Shown here piece after piece: positions 24,603-34,976 of a stretch of 64,000 nucleotides of DNA. The notes beneath the pieces are model-generated. The model worked only from the letters and a program-made list of their open reading frames with translations, had not been told where the DNA came from and did no database searches. Numbering within the stretch: the first letter of the stretch is position 1; each line of letters begins with the position of its first letter. The translations under genes were made by a program, and so were the position numbers. The stretch is from Eriocheir sinensis (taxonomy: Eukaryota; Arthropoda; Malacostraca; Decapoda; Varunidae), in the NCBI RefSeq assembly GCF_024679095.1, contig NC_066567.1, forward strand, positions 11,150,719 through 11,214,718, given 5' to 3'.

Positions 24603-24828
24603 TTGAGCAGCATGGCAGCGTGGGTACTGTATTGTTGTTCAAGTGGTGCGCGGGAAGAACTGAGCTCAGCTGTGTGGCCGCGGCGCCATGTGAGTCCAGT
24701 TGCTTGAGACATCTGGTGGCCACTCCATAAAATATCGCGTATAAGTGAAAAAACGTGTAAATTAAAAATTTATTTGGATTTTGGACCCTGCGTTATTTAA
24801 AAAACGCATAAATCGAGAGTTACCCGTA

Positions 24829-25152
24829 ATCCCGTATCCATCAATATACCACTTTCTCCTCCCAACCTCTTTCCGGGGACAGCGCCAGTAATGCCCTCCT
24901 CCATATGTCACAGGTTAAAGGTAAAATAGGCAAACAATTAAAAGCTAAAACGTTAAAAGTCAAGTCAAAAAGTTAAAATAATTAAAATAATCCTTCGGGG
25001 CTCCGTCCTCCCGTGTCCTCCCAGCGCCAGCAGCGTAAAATAGATAGAAACGTTAAAAGTCTAAAAGTTAAAAGAAAACTAAAAAACTAAAAGCTAAAAA
25101 GTTAAAACCTCCCGGAGCTCCGTGCACCGCGTCCACACAGGCCGGCAGCTGG
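24829..25152. other. AAAAGTTAAAA-rich stretch, no gene
   Basis: Loose repeats of TTAAAAG/AAAAGTTAAAA alternate with two related GC-rich segments (GGGGCTCCGTCCTCCCG and CGGAGCTCCGTGCACCGCG). This may be a degenerate tandem duplication. Confidence 0.4.
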
Positions 25153-25324
<172 letters not shown>

Positions 25325-25710
25325 AATCATAAACCTACAAACGTAAACTTTCAAACATGTGAATCCCCTCTCAACTACATTCTCTTTCCAGGCGACCACA
25401 ACTCCAGCATATCAACTCTGATGTTCCAGGCCAGTCCACTCAGGCAAGCTCATTGTGGAGCGTTGACAAACACCTTGATTGCCCCCTGCTAACGCTGCTC
25501 CCCTACATCACACTGAACTCAGGCTTCATTCATCAGTTGGTTGAGTGTATGCTGCATGGCATGGTACCACAGTGATGTATCTAACTTATGTAGGTGAGGG
25601 ATTCTGACTCCTTGAAGACAGTGATCTCAGGCTCAAGACCCCTGCACGGAGCGAGAGTCAGCGGTCATGCCTGCCTGCCCTTTAGGGGTCAACGTCTATA
25701 ACTGATGTAA

Positions 25711-26405
25711 GGCCCCTTTCACACGAGCGGTTTCTGCCACTGCGGCACGTGCCGGATGGTTTAGCTTTACATTGACTCCTATGGGTACGTTCACATGAAG
25801 CCGGAGCGGCAGGACTGCCGCTCCGGCAGCCGCACCCTGCCGGACTGCCAGCAAGACCGAAGCGGCAGAAATGCCGCACAGCGATTTCAGTGGCCATGTG
25901 TTGCTATGGGCACGTTCACACATGCGGTGTTTGCCGCATGCGGCGAGGGATAGTTGTCTGTCAACACTGGGAGGAAGGGCACGCGACCACTTTGTCTGCA
26001 TTATTGGAAAAGCTGGTATGCACTATATTTTCCATCTTATGAACTTTCAATTAATGTATATTGAAAATGTAAGTGTCTTACATATTAATTTTGTATACCT
26101 CTGTACAACAAACATCTGCATATAAATTTCAGGGTTATGGCTAATTAAAAATTATCATGACACGGAGCTGCTGGTCTCTGAGATTGAAAGACGGCCTTGT
26201 TTGTGGGATCCCTCAAGAGAGGATTACAAATATGACTGAAGGAGATACTGAAGCGGATGCGGCAGACACCGCACTTGACCGCAGATGTCCAGGTGCCATG
26301 CGGCTGCCGCTTGCCGGAGCGGCAGAAACCGCTCGTGCGAAAGAGCATGTGGCTGCTGCTCCAGCATGTGCCGGAGCAGCAAAAACCGCTCATGTGAAAG
26401 GGGCC
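25711..26405. mobile_element. PIF/Harbinger-type foldback element, GGCCCCTTTCACACGAGCGG ends
   Basis: TAA duplications (25708-25710, 26406-26408) flank a 695-bp element. Its ends are GGCCCCTTTCACACGAGCGG and CCGCTCATGTGAAAGGGGCC. Subterminal arms contain many copies of a CCGGAGCGGCAGAAACCGC-like word in both orientations. A 3-bp TAA duplication fits PIF/Harbinger. The centre is not part of the palindrome and contains a MADF-like segment (listed separately). Confidence 0.82.
26130..26228 (+). pseudogene. MADF-like domain fragment inside the Harbinger-type element
   Basis: In one plus-strand frame: LIKNYHDTELLVSEIERRPCLWDP SREDYKY. The order L-I x(n) P-x-L-W-(D/N) ... DYK is the first half of a MADF (Adf-1 Myb/SANT-like) DNA-binding domain, the kind of protein encoded beside PIF/Harbinger transposases. 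A CATATAAATTTCAG acceptor-like sequence precedes it (about 26115-26131), and a GTATGC donor-like sequence lies at about 26013. It may be a partial accessory gene kept with one intron, or a captured exon. Confidence 0.5.
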
Positions 26406-26499
26406 TAAGACACTGAAGACTGTTAAGATGTACAAGTATGAGTTGTCCACTAGGTGGGGCATTTCAGCAGCATTTTATAAGCAGAACATTTTAGCAATA

Positions 26500-27422
26500 C
26501 AGTCGTCCCTCAAATAGTAGTTTCCAATAGTACGGTTTCAGTTTTACACGGATTGTCATGGAAGATTTTATTTAGGATTTTTAAATTTCCCACTTGTCGC
26601 ACCAAGAAGCCCTGGCATGAGTGGCATCATTGTTCTACCAAAACACCTGCTGAAAGCACCCCAATGCGTTCGAGAAAGGTGTTCACCTTGGAGAAGAATT
26701 CAGATTTAGGAGAAATTACATTTTGGGATGAGTTACTTTGCCGTAGGGAGAGCATACTACGTGCATGAGAGCAGTGTTCACTGTATCTATCATCTCGGGT
26801 CTTAGTCTTAGTTCGGGAGGTAGTTGTCCCTTTCAGTCCCAACTACAGCCTTTGAAACGGCTTATTCCCTCAGGGCCAACACCCTGAAAATCATAGTGAA
26901 AAATAAATTCTTGCCGCACTAACTGCCAGTGCTCCAAGAGTGGAGATAAAGGCCGTCCTTTTACTAAACCTCATCGTTGTTATTGTAATGGCATCTCACT
27001 CGCAGCAAAATGGCGTACACTGGTCTTCCTGGCGACGTCTAACATGCATTACAAGCTGTCCTGGCTGACAACTCCTTACAACAGAAGATGAAAAGGAAGC
27101 TGCAGTGGTTATGGTGACACAGAGAGGTGAAATGCAATGGAAACACTTATATGTGTTTGTTTGGGCCGCCATGTTTGCTGATGACGTCATCACAGCACGA
27201 AGGCGCTCCACCTCTCAAAGCCGGGAGCCATTGGACGTGATGAGTTGGCAACTCGTGCTGCCACGTCATGCGTCTGAGATCACTCGAGACGTTCTGAGAG
27301 TCCCGATTCTCTCTCTCAAACACAGCCCAGGAGTGTTTTTAAGAGGGGTACTAATTTTATAAGGATTTTCGAATAGTACGGGGTCCTGAGTCCCTAGCCC
27401 CCGTACTATTTGAGGGATGACT
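26500..27422. mobile_element. TA-flanked MITE, CAGTCGTCCCTCAAATAGTA ends, copy 2
   Basis: The 923-bp element has TA on both sides (26498-26499, 27423-27424) and inverted ends CAGTCGTCCCTCAAATAGTA / GTACTATTTGAGGGATGACTG. It aligns along most of its length with copy 1 (15443-16276). It carries an extra segment around 26770-26890 (AGTTCGGGAGGTAGTTGTCC, CCCTCAGGGCCAACACCCTG). Confidence 0.88.
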
Positions 27423-27549
27423 GTACTTAGAAAAAGTGGGACAAACATGAAAAAAGCAGGACTGTTCCAGGTAGAGGCGGGACTCTGGTCACCGTAAATG
27501 TATTCCTGTTACAACCAAAAAGTTCAGAGAACAATAATTCAACACTCAC

Positions 27550-28197
27550 CTTCCCAGTTTCCAGTAAAACCAAACACAGGTCAATCAGCTTGTGGGCCAG
27601 CTTGAGTCCCAGGTGTTCCTTGGCTCCCTGCATGCCTAGTGATGCGTGGAGAAGGGCCAGCGCCATTACCTTGGCCTCAGCAGCTCCTTCTCTGCTGCTC
27701 TCTGACACACCGCACAGGGACAGCAGCTCAGAGGCACCAAAGCCAGACACAACTCTGGGCATGCCACTCCAGATTTTTTCAGCGTAGTCCCTCGCCTTTC
27801 CTCCACTGTGTAGGCACGGTGCAGCCTCTCTCTTCAGTGCTGACAGGAAGGCAGTCTTCTTGGCAAGCTGAGACTTAAGCAAAATCTTGGCCAGCACGAG
27901 GTCACTGAAGGTCCTGGGCAGCAGGACATAAGGAAGGCAGGTAGACAGCACCAAATGGCTTGTGCTGCTGTCATAGTGAGCCGCAGCACTGCCTGAGAGG
28001 GCCGCCAAACTTGCCTCTCGTACTGCCTGCCATCCTTTCCCACTCTTGGACAGTAGGCGGCAACACTGCTCAGCCAGGACGGGAGGCGGGAGTGCTGCCA
28101 GTGCCACCGGTGTGGAGAGTGCCATAAGAGGAATTGGTGGGTGGTCATCAGACAGCATGCTGCGGACGTGCAGCACGGTGGCTCCCCCGGACTGCTC
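27550..28197 (-). CDS. HEATR1: HEATR1 exon (largest in window)
   Basis: This 648-nt exon encodes 216 codons in phase 0 at both ends. The acceptor is CCTTCCCTTGCCCCCAG and the donor GGGAAG|GTGAGT. The product is a run of HEAT-like helices: EQSGGATVLHVRSMLSDDHP, PPPVLAEQCCRLLSKSG, LVLSTCLPYVLLPR, SFSDLVLAKILLKSQ-type helices, ELLSLCGVSE and KLIDLCLVLLETGK. The human counterpart as remembered contains the VVVCLLPFMVINN helix and the KVTFHVILSVLVSCC ... RVFSLLQKKIKK pair, in the same order. No stop, no frameshift and strong GC3 bias support a functional exon. Confidence 0.87.
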
Positions 28198-28661
28198 CTG
28201 GGGGCAAGGGAAGGGAGGCTGTGGGATGAACACTCAAGAGAGGAATCACTGACATATTCTTCTTGCTACTGGGTTAATGTTTACCAACACTGACATGATG
28301 ATAAACAATCCTAACACTACAAAGGCCTTGATATGAAGGAATGTAGAGCTGGTTCCTGACTACAATAATTTAGCTGGGAACACTGAAGAATCTATCACCA
28401 CTGACACAGAAGTAGCAGGAATCATTATTAAGAGTAAAAAAATTCTATCTGTGCCTCCCACACACTCCCCATCACAGGACCTTCCGCCAAGGGGGTCATG
28501 GTGGAGGCATTTCAGGCCCTCCCTGCTCCGGTGCAATGTGCACTATGTGAGCTACTCCGTGCAGTGTTTCATCACTTTGTTTTGACTTTATCACATTTAA
28601 GACACTTGTGCTTCTTTTTACCAAATAAAAAGAGGAATAAATGTACTGATGCCACAGCATT
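28198..28661. other. Intron interior, no gene recognised
   Basis: Sequence between the exon acceptor and the 47-bp repeats. It shows no motif or terminal repeat. Confidence 0.4.
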
Positions 28662-28802
28662 CATAATCACCCTCACTACTGGGGGAACACAGGTGGTGGG
28701 CCATGTCACATAATCACCCTCACTACTGGGGGAACACAGGTGGTGGGCCATGTCACATAATCACCCTCACTACTGGGGGAACACAGGTGGTGGGCCGTGT
28801 CA
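28662..28802. repeat. 47-bp tandem repeat, three units
   Basis: ATAATCACCCTCACTACTGG...GTGGTGGGCCATGTCAC is repeated three times almost perfectly; the last unit differs at one site (GGCCGTG for GGCCATG), again a CpG/CpA difference. Confidence 0.93.
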
Positions 28803-28909
28803 CTGCAAGGAGATAACTCTGCACAGACACGGTTGCCTGCTTGAACTTCTCAGAGCCAAACTGCAAGACACGGACAGCATCACACTATTTCTCTAATAAG
28901 TATATCAAA

Positions 28910-29372
28910 GGGATGCCTGGCAAAAAAACAGCTGGAAACATTGAGACAGGTGGTGTGGATGGGAAGTGGGGTGTGGATGGAGTGAACAAGAAAGGCCAGT
29001 ACCTTGAGGATGTTTGTGCTGAGAGGGGCTTGTTCTTGGAAAGGAGCTGACATTTGTGGCATGAAGAGAGATGGGGTACTTGTGAGAGGGAGTGAGGAGA
29101 TAAGGGAGGTATGGAGACAGCACTTTGAAACCACGATGAATGGGAGTGTGGGAGGGAGAGCAGAAGCGACGAGTGTAGGAACAAGGATCAAGAGGTGGAG
29201 AGGAGTGAGATAGGGGAGCCAATGAAGGGAGTGGATTTTGAAGTGGTCAAAGGGGTGAATCGTGGTGCACTGAGATGGTTTGGACGCGTGATGAGAATGA
29301 ATGAGAAGGAATTTGTGAAGTGTATGAGGGAAGGATTGAGGGAGGGGGTGTGAGGGGAAGACCACCTGTGAA
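28910..29372 (+). pseudogene. Internally deleted non-LTR element remnant (EN, linker and RT tail pieces)
   Basis: Three plus-strand pieces lie in the order expected for one LINE, with the middle missing. EN: DGKWGVDGVNKKGQYLEDVCAERGLFLE (about 28955-29039). Linker: LVRGSEEIREVWRQHFETTMNGSVGGR (about 29079-29160). RT C-terminus: RGALRWFGRVMRMNEKEFVKCMREG (about 29262-29335), followed by GRPP. The GVD..N..G..L and LRWFGH-VMRM signatures belong to a Jockey/RTE-like group. The catalytic RT is deleted. Confidence 0.6.
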
Positions 29373-29383
29373 GTGGATATATA

Positions 29384-29468
29384 TATAGATATATATATAT
29401 ATATATATATAATATATATATATTTATATATATATATATTTTTATATATATATATATATATATTTTTA

Positions 29469-29524
<56 letters not shown>
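29384..29524. repeat. Compound (TA)n and (CT)n microsatellite
   Basis: Imperfect TA repeats with TTTATA interruptions (29384-29469), then pure CT (29470-29524). It lies about 85 nt downstream (gene sense) of the donor of exon 29609-29731. Confidence 0.95.
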
Positions 29525-29528
<4 letters not shown>

Positions 29529-29608
29529 TTCCAGAAAATGACAACAAAATTATCACCCCCCCATGCCAGCGACCAGCACCCTCCTCCGGGCAACACCAGT
29601 ACACCCAC

Positions 29609-29731
29609 CTCTCTGTCCAGCTTCTTGAGGTAGGCCCTGCTGGCCTCCTCCCTCAAAGTTTCCTGTGGGTGGAGCAGCTGTGTGAAGCTGCCAGACGACC
29701 CACTCGCCGGAAGCACCAGCGACCGCAGCAC
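29609..29731 (-). CDS. HEATR1: HEATR1 exon
   Basis: The 123-nt exon (41 codons, phase 0 at both ends) has acceptor ATTACACCTACACAG and donor GACAGAGAG|GTGGGT. It encodes VLRSLVLPASGSSGSFTQLL, then HPQETLREEASRAYLKKLDRE, one HEAT repeat with its connecting turn. The human match as remembered is YQFLADSDTSLMLSL-NHPLAPVRILAMNHLKKI, with the HP turn and LKKL helix conserved. Confidence 0.85.
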
Positions 29732-29754
29732 CTGTGTAGGTGTAATGATAAATA

Positions 29755-29791
29755 ACAATAATAAAATAATAATAATAATAATAGTAATAGC

Positions 29792-29835
<44 letters not shown>

Positions 29836-29846
29836 TAATAATAATG

Positions 29847-29904
<58 letters not shown>
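29755..29904. repeat. (AAT)n microsatellite
   Basis: About 150 bp of AAT/ATA trinucleotides with a few ATG or AGT interruptions, about 25 nt upstream (gene sense) of the acceptor of exon 29609-29731. Confidence 0.96.
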
Positions 29905-29906
<2 letters not shown>

Positions 29907-30060
29907 GGTTAATTCAATTGTTAGCAACCACAAGGCTGAATATTGACAAAGTACTAATAAAAATTTATGGGAGAATATAATGAAGTGCAGTAAGTGGGAA
30001 AGGCTGGTTGGGGGGTGTAGTGTGTGTGTATTTACCTATTTGTAGTCTACAGGGCCCGAG

Positions 30061-32575
30061 CTAAGCTCTAATAGTCCCATCTCCATATCTACATTCATCC
30101 AGCCTTTCCTTCATTTGGTGGGCACTGCTCGCCTCCACCACTTCTTCCCGCAAGCTGTTCCAGGTGTTAACACTTCCATGTGGAAAACTACACTTTTTCG
30201 AGCCACTCAAACAAATTCCTTTATTAAGTTTCTTTCCATGTCCTCTCTGCCCCTTTGTTCTCGCAGTTGAGAAGAGATCAGCTCTATCCACCTCATCATC
30301 CCAAATGAACACCACTGAGTGCCAGGATTCGAACCCGGGCCTTCTGACTAGAAGCCAGGGCAGCATACCGACCAGACCACTGATTTACACACCGTATGTG
30401 CCATTAGGGTTTGATTAAAAGCGTTTCCATCAGTCAAGGGTGTGGGCGGGGTTACCTTCACCTTCATGTCCACAGTGCGGGGCTGGGGCATCAGTTAATG
30501 GCCGCAGAAGTGGCCTCTGGTGCGGTAACCTTTTAGCCCATCGGTGGTCTGGTCGGTATGCTGCCCTGACTTCTAGTCAGATGGCCCGGGTTTGAATCCT
30601 GGCACTCAGTGGTGTTCATTTGGGATGTTTTTCACCATGTTAATACAGTTTCTCTGATGCACCTCATCAAACTTATTTACCAACTTATACAGCGTGATCA
30701 GATCTCCTCTCTCCCTTCTTTGTTCCAGTGTTGTCAAGTCCATCTCCTTCAATCTGCCTCCATACGTCACATTCGAGAGTTCTGGGACCATTTTAGTAGC
30801 AGTTCTCTGTATTCTTTCCAACTTTCTGATATCCTTCTTTTTGTGAGGCAACCACACAACTGCACCATATTCAAGTTTTGGTCTTATCAGAGTTGTTATT
30901 ATTTTCTTCATCATTTCTTTGTACATATAATGGAATGATACCTTTATATTTTGCATCATCCTGTAGGTTTCTCCAAATAACTTGTTTAAGTGCTTTTCTG
31001 GGGATGGTGTGTCTTGCATCATTACTCCTAAGTCTTTTTCTTCATGTACCACCTTTAAGTTTTCTTCTCCCATCCTGTATGTTTTCCTCGGTCTTTTTTT
31101 ACTTTTCCCCATTTCCATAACATGACATTTGTTTGCATTAAATTCCATCTCCCGTAACTGGCTCCATCTATACACTATCCAGGTCTTTTTGCAGTTCTCC
31201 ACAGTCTTCCTCCCTCTTCACTTTTCTTATTAACTTTGCATCGTCTGCAAAAAGGCTCATATAACTTTTTATACCCATCAGCATATCATTTATATATATT
31301 ATGAACATTATTGGTGCCAGAACTGAGCCTTGAGGAACTCCACTCTCTACTCTCCTCCAATTTGATTTCTCCTCTCTAATCACCGTCCTCATTTCTCTTC
31401 CTGTTAAGTAATCCTTCATCCACTCGGTAACCTTTCCGCCCATTCCTCCCCACTGCTGTAGTTTCCAGATTAACCTTTTGTGAGGAACCTTGTCAAAAGC
31501 TTTTTCAAATCGACATATACACAATCAGCCCATCCTTCTCTCTCTTGCACCATGTCTATTGCTCTTGAATAGACACATAGTAAGTTGGTGACATGCGATT
31601 TCCCTTTTCTAAATCCATACTGTCCTTATTTATCATGTTTTTCTTTTCTAAGTGTTCGACCCACTGTTTTTTTGTTCTTTTTTCACAAATCTTGCACATT
31701 ACACTTGTCAAAGAAACTGGTCTATAATTTAATGGTCCACTTTTATAAATTGGTGCAATATTCGCTCTTCTCCACTCTAAGGGCACTTTTCCTGTATTTA
31801 TAGAGCATGTTATTAAGTCATAAATTGGTTCCAGTGATTCATTTCTACTCTTTCAGCACTTGACCCGAGATTCCATCCGGTCCCATAGCTTTCCTTCCAT
31901 CTAAGGTTTTCGTCAGCTGCATCAGTTCCCCTTTCTCTACCTTTACATTTAGTTTCCCTTCATTACAATTTTCGGGACCCCAGTCAAAGTCGGTTTCTTC
32001 CGTAAACACTTTATGAGAATTTTTATTTAATATTTCTGCAATTTCTTTCTCCTTTTCATAGATTACACTTTTTTCCTTTAGCTTTTCCACTCCTTCCTTT
32101 CTTTTTAACTTCCCATTTACAAATTCATAAAACATTTTTGGTTCTTCTTTACATTTAAAAACTATTCTTCTTTCAAATTTAGCTTCCTCCTCTCTCCTTA
32201 TTTTCACATATTCATTTCTTGATCTTTATATTTTTCCCTGTTGTTCTTATTTGGTCTTTTCCTTAAATCCCTCCATGCCTTTTTTTTTTTTTTTTTTTTT
32301 TCACACCTCCATCCAAACCAAGTTTTCTCTCCTTTAGTTTTTACTGTGTAGAATGGAACATATGTCTCTGTTCCTATGTTGTAAATATTCATAAAAAGGT
32401 CATATTTCTCCTGAATGTTAGTACTCCTCTTCATATCAGTCCAGTCTACCCCACCGAAGAAAGTCTTGAGTCCAACGTAATCTGCCTTTGCGTAGTTTTT
32501 CCTTTTTTCCTTATATGGCTCATCTCGATACTCATATCCTTCCAAAGTTTTAATCTCTAACAGTTCATGGCTGCT
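30061..32575 (-). pseudogene. A3 linker, reverse transcriptase and C-terminal region
   Basis: In order: TWFGWRCEK with an in-frame poly-Lys run, FERRIVFKCKEEPKMFYEFVNGKLKR, LDGRKAMGPDGISGQVLKE, LEWRRANIAPIYKSG, NYRPVSLTSVMCKICE, FEKAFDKVPHKRLIWKL, GVPQGSVLAPIMFIIYINDM, LFADDAKLIRK, DLDSV then a frameshift, MEFNANKCHVMEM, HEEKDLGVMMQD, LEYGAVVWLPHKKKD, RRERGDLITLYK and FPHGSVNTWNSLREEVVEASS. The YxDD-type FADD is intact, but several frameshifts and the foldback insertion disable it. Confidence 0.87.
30299..30659. mobile_element. Head-to-head foldback of two tRNA-like SINE heads with 10-bp target duplication
   Basis: CACCTCATCA occurs at 30289-30298 and 30660-30669, splitting the A3 coding sequence cleanly. 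Inside, an approximately 80-bp arm (left 30301-30381) is repeated inverted at the right (30545-30626). Each arm has an A-box-like TGGTCTGGTCGGTATG, an anticodon-arm-like CTGACTTCTAGTCAG and a B-box-like GGTTYGAATCC, the layout of a tRNA (TCT-like loop). The pol III heads face each other across a 160-bp spacer. The right side has a 33-bp extra segment before the duplication. Confidence 0.82.
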
Positions 32576-32577
32576 AT

Positions 32578-32616
32578 GCATGTGTGTGTGTATGTATGTG
32601 TGTGTGTGTGTGTGTA
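32578..32616. repeat. (GT)n microsatellite at the A3/A5 junction
   Basis: GTGTGTGTGTATGTATGTGTGTG. On the minus strand this is the AC tail of fragment A5, and A3 begins directly after it. Confidence 0.9.
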
Positions 32617-32860
32617 TTTACCTAGTTGTGACATACGGGAAAAGAGCAACACTTGCGCTGTCCCATCTCCATATCCTCTCTTATCCAACTTTTCCTTAAA
32701 ATCATGAATGTTTCTTGCACAAACCACCTCCTCCTCCAGTCCATTCCACAGCTCATTACTTCTGTTTGGGAAGCTAAACTTTTTCACATCTTGCCTACAC
32801 GTGGTCGCCCTAAACTTCTTTCCATGTCCTCTCGTTTCTCTCTCGCTCCACACACACAGG
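32585..32860 (-). mobile_element. CR1-like LINE 3' end, fragment A5
   Basis: The minus strand reads ERETRGHGKKFRATTC, VKKFSFPNRSNELWNGLEEEVVCARNIHDFKEKLDK and GYGDG, then a short UTR with TAGGTAAATACACACACA. It is a third subfamily of the A group, reduced to about 250 bp, lying between the GT tracts of A3 and A4. Confidence 0.8.
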
Positions 32861-32878
32861 TGTGTGTGTGTGTGTGTA
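32861..32878. repeat. (GT)n at the A5/A4 junction
   Basis: CACACACACAGGTGTGTGTGTGTGTGTGTATTTACC. An AC run abuts a GT run, so the A4 tail and the start of A5 meet in a small microsatellite palindrome. Confidence 0.88.
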
Positions 32879-34965
32879 TTTACCTATTTGTAGTATACAG
32901 CGCCTGAGCTCAAGCTGGGTCAGTCCTGTCTCCCAATCTATATTTGTCCAGCTTTTCCTTCTTTTTATGGACACTGCCCGCTTCAACAATGTCTTTGCTA
33001 AGTCCATTCCATGCATCCACACTCCTGTTTGGAAAACTGACCTTCTTAAGGTCTTTCAAACAAGTCCCCTTTCTCAATTTCTTGCTGTGTTTTCCATCCA
33101 ACACTTCCATTCCACTTGTATTCCGCTATCAGGTCTCCTCTTTCTCTTCTTCCTTCCAGTGTTGGTTGGCCCAGTTCCTCTAATCTTGTCTCGTATGGCA
33201 GGCTTGATAGTTCTTGTACCATCTTAGTCGCAGTCCTTTGAATCCTTTAGTTTCCTTACGTCCTTTTCCTTGTGTGGTGCCCAGACAACTGCCACATGCT
33301 CTAGCCTTGGTCTGATCAGGGTTGTTATTATTTTCTTCATCATGTCCCCATCCAAGTAGTGAAATGCCACTCCAATATTTGCAGCAGACTGTGTTTCTCT
33401 GAGTATCTTGTTCATGTGCTTCTCAGGTGCCAGTGTATCTTGTATTGTAATTCCTAAGACTTTTCTTCCTTCACTGTGTCGATGGTTGTCCCTCCCATCC
33501 TATACACCACCTGGTCTATCTTTATCTTGCCCATTTTCATTGTGTGACACTTCTTTTAATTGAAATCCATTTCCCATTCTTTACTCCATTCATTATCTCA
33601 TTTGAATCTTCCTGCAGCTTATTACAATCATCATCATCTCTTGTTTTCCTAAGCAGTTTGGCGTCATCTGCAAACATACTCATGTAACTCTTTGCTTTTT
33701 CTGCCGTTTCAGTAATGTTTATTAAAAACACTCTAGGCGCTAACACTGATCCTTGTGACACTCCACTTGTGACTTTCTCCAATCCGATAGTTCATCTTTC
33801 AACACGGTTCTCATTTCTCTGTTTGCTAGGTAATTTTTCATCCATTCTGTCATTTTTCTCCCCAGTCCTCCTCTATTTTCTAGTGTCCTCAGCAGTCTCT
33901 TATGTGGAACTTTATCAAATGCCTTTTTCAGGTCCAAAAATATGCAGTCCACCCGTCCGTCTCTCTCCTGCACTGTGTCTATTACTCTTGAGTGAAAACA
34001 TCTTAGATTTGTGACACAAGATTTGCCTTCTCTGAATCCAGTTGACTTTCATTTATTATCTTCTCTCTTTCCAGACGGTCCGACACTGTCTTTTAATTAC
34101 CTTCCCACACAGCTTGCACTTGACGCTTGTTAGAGAAGCCGGTCTATAGTTCAGCGGCTCTTTTCTGTTTCTGCTCTGATATAATGGGACCACATGTGCC
34201 CTTTTCCACTGTACTGGGACTTCCCCGATCTTGACTGAACAAATTATAAAGTCATGAACTGGTTCCAGTAACTGTTCACTGCACTCTTTCAGTACTTGGC
34301 CTGATATTTCATCTGGACCCATTGCCTTCTTACCATCTAGTGGTTTCAACAGCCCCAGTATCTCCTCTCTATCCACTTACATGTTTTCCATTCTCTTGAC
34401 ACTTCTCTCCTCATTCCTCTCTGCAAATTCTGTCTCCTGGGTAAACACTTTCTGAAAGGCTTCATTTAATATTTCACAGATTTCCTTTACATCCTCACAG
34501 ACTTGGTCACCCACTGTGATTGTATTCACAGCTGCTTTTTTCCTCAAATTCTTATCTACATGTCTTTAAAAAAAAAGTTTTGGCTTCTCCTTACATTTTC
34601 TGTTATGTTCTTTTCAAACTTTCTTGTTCTCTCCTCACTTTGGTCAGTCATTTCCAGCTTGTCTATAGCTTTCCCTGTTTGTGGCATTCCTTCTCTTTTT
34701 AGGTTTCTCCAAGCTTCATCTTTCTTCTTCTCTGCTTCCAGATGTCTTGTATAAACTAAACCACTCTTTTTCCCTCTTTTCTTCATCACACAGTAGGGCA
34801 CCCACTTTACCACACCTTCATTGTAAGTTTTACAGAAGTAATCATATCTTATGTGTACTTTTCTCATCTTTTTCATTTCTGACCAATTTATACTTCCAAA
34901 AAAAAGCTCTCAGTTCATTATACTTAGCTATGTTGTAATTCTTTCTGTTGTCTTTATGGTTCTCT
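32862..34965 (-). mobile_element. CR1-like LINE, copy A4 (5' interrupted)
   Basis: A second A-group subfamily on the minus strand, from the linker (about 34950) through the RT to the C-terminal region and an AC tail (TACAAATAGGTAAATACACACAC at 32895-32862). Its 5' side meets a CAGTGTTGTCCAAACTTTTTC repeat and then the 35064 MITE. An EN fragment of the same type at 37227-37467 could be its displaced 5' part. Confidence 0.85.
32910..34950 (-). pseudogene. A4 linker, reverse transcriptase and C-terminal region
   Basis: Readable blocks: LDGKKAMGPDEISGQVLKECSEQ, GEVPVQWKRAHVVPLYQS, NYRPASLTSVKCKLCGK, IFLDLKKAFDKVPHKRL, then a stretch giving SGVSQGSVLAPRVFLINITE (Gln retained, Pro lost), MFADDAKLLRKTRDDDD, LITTLIRPRLEHVAVVWAPHKEKDV-like thumb and FPNRSVDAWNGLSKDIVEAGS. 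Blocks fall in different frames with stops. The copy is more diverged from A1/A3 than they are from each other. Confidence 0.83.
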
Positions 34966-34976
34966 AATTCAGTGTT

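Larger units (their letters stand above)
23567..24826. mobile_element. TA-flanked MITE, CAGGTAACTCTCGATTTAC ends, copy 1 (with nested insertion)
   Basis: The left end CAGGTAACTCTCGATTTACATG and the right end CATAAATCGAGAGTTACCCG face each other, with TA on both sides (23565-23566, 24827-24828). The interior includes a GA microsatellite, a GGTACC-rich block and GCGTTATTTAAAAAACGC. Compared with copy 2 (54594-55305) it carries about 634 extra bp at 23671-24304. Confidence 0.88.
30018..32577 (-). mobile_element. CR1-like LINE, copy A3 (5' truncated, with AC-repeat tail)
   Basis: The minus strand runs from the C-terminal end of EN (HELLEIKTLEGYEYRDEPYKEK, about 32575) through linker and RT to the C-terminal end and a 3' UTR. 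The tail reads GGGCCCTGTAGACTACAAATAGGTAAATACACACACACTACACC at 30060-30016. The 5' break lies exactly at a GT/TG microsatellite (32578). It contains an A-tract insertion on the coding strand (32281-32301) and a 361-bp foldback (30299-30659). It is very similar to A1, including a shared frameshift. Confidence 0.88.

Noticed and set aside
30543..30615. Functional tRNA-Arg(TCT) gene
   Set aside because: The arm has A/B-box-like boxes but no proper acceptor stem pairing, lies in a mobile foldback and occurs inverted as well; treated as a SINE head.
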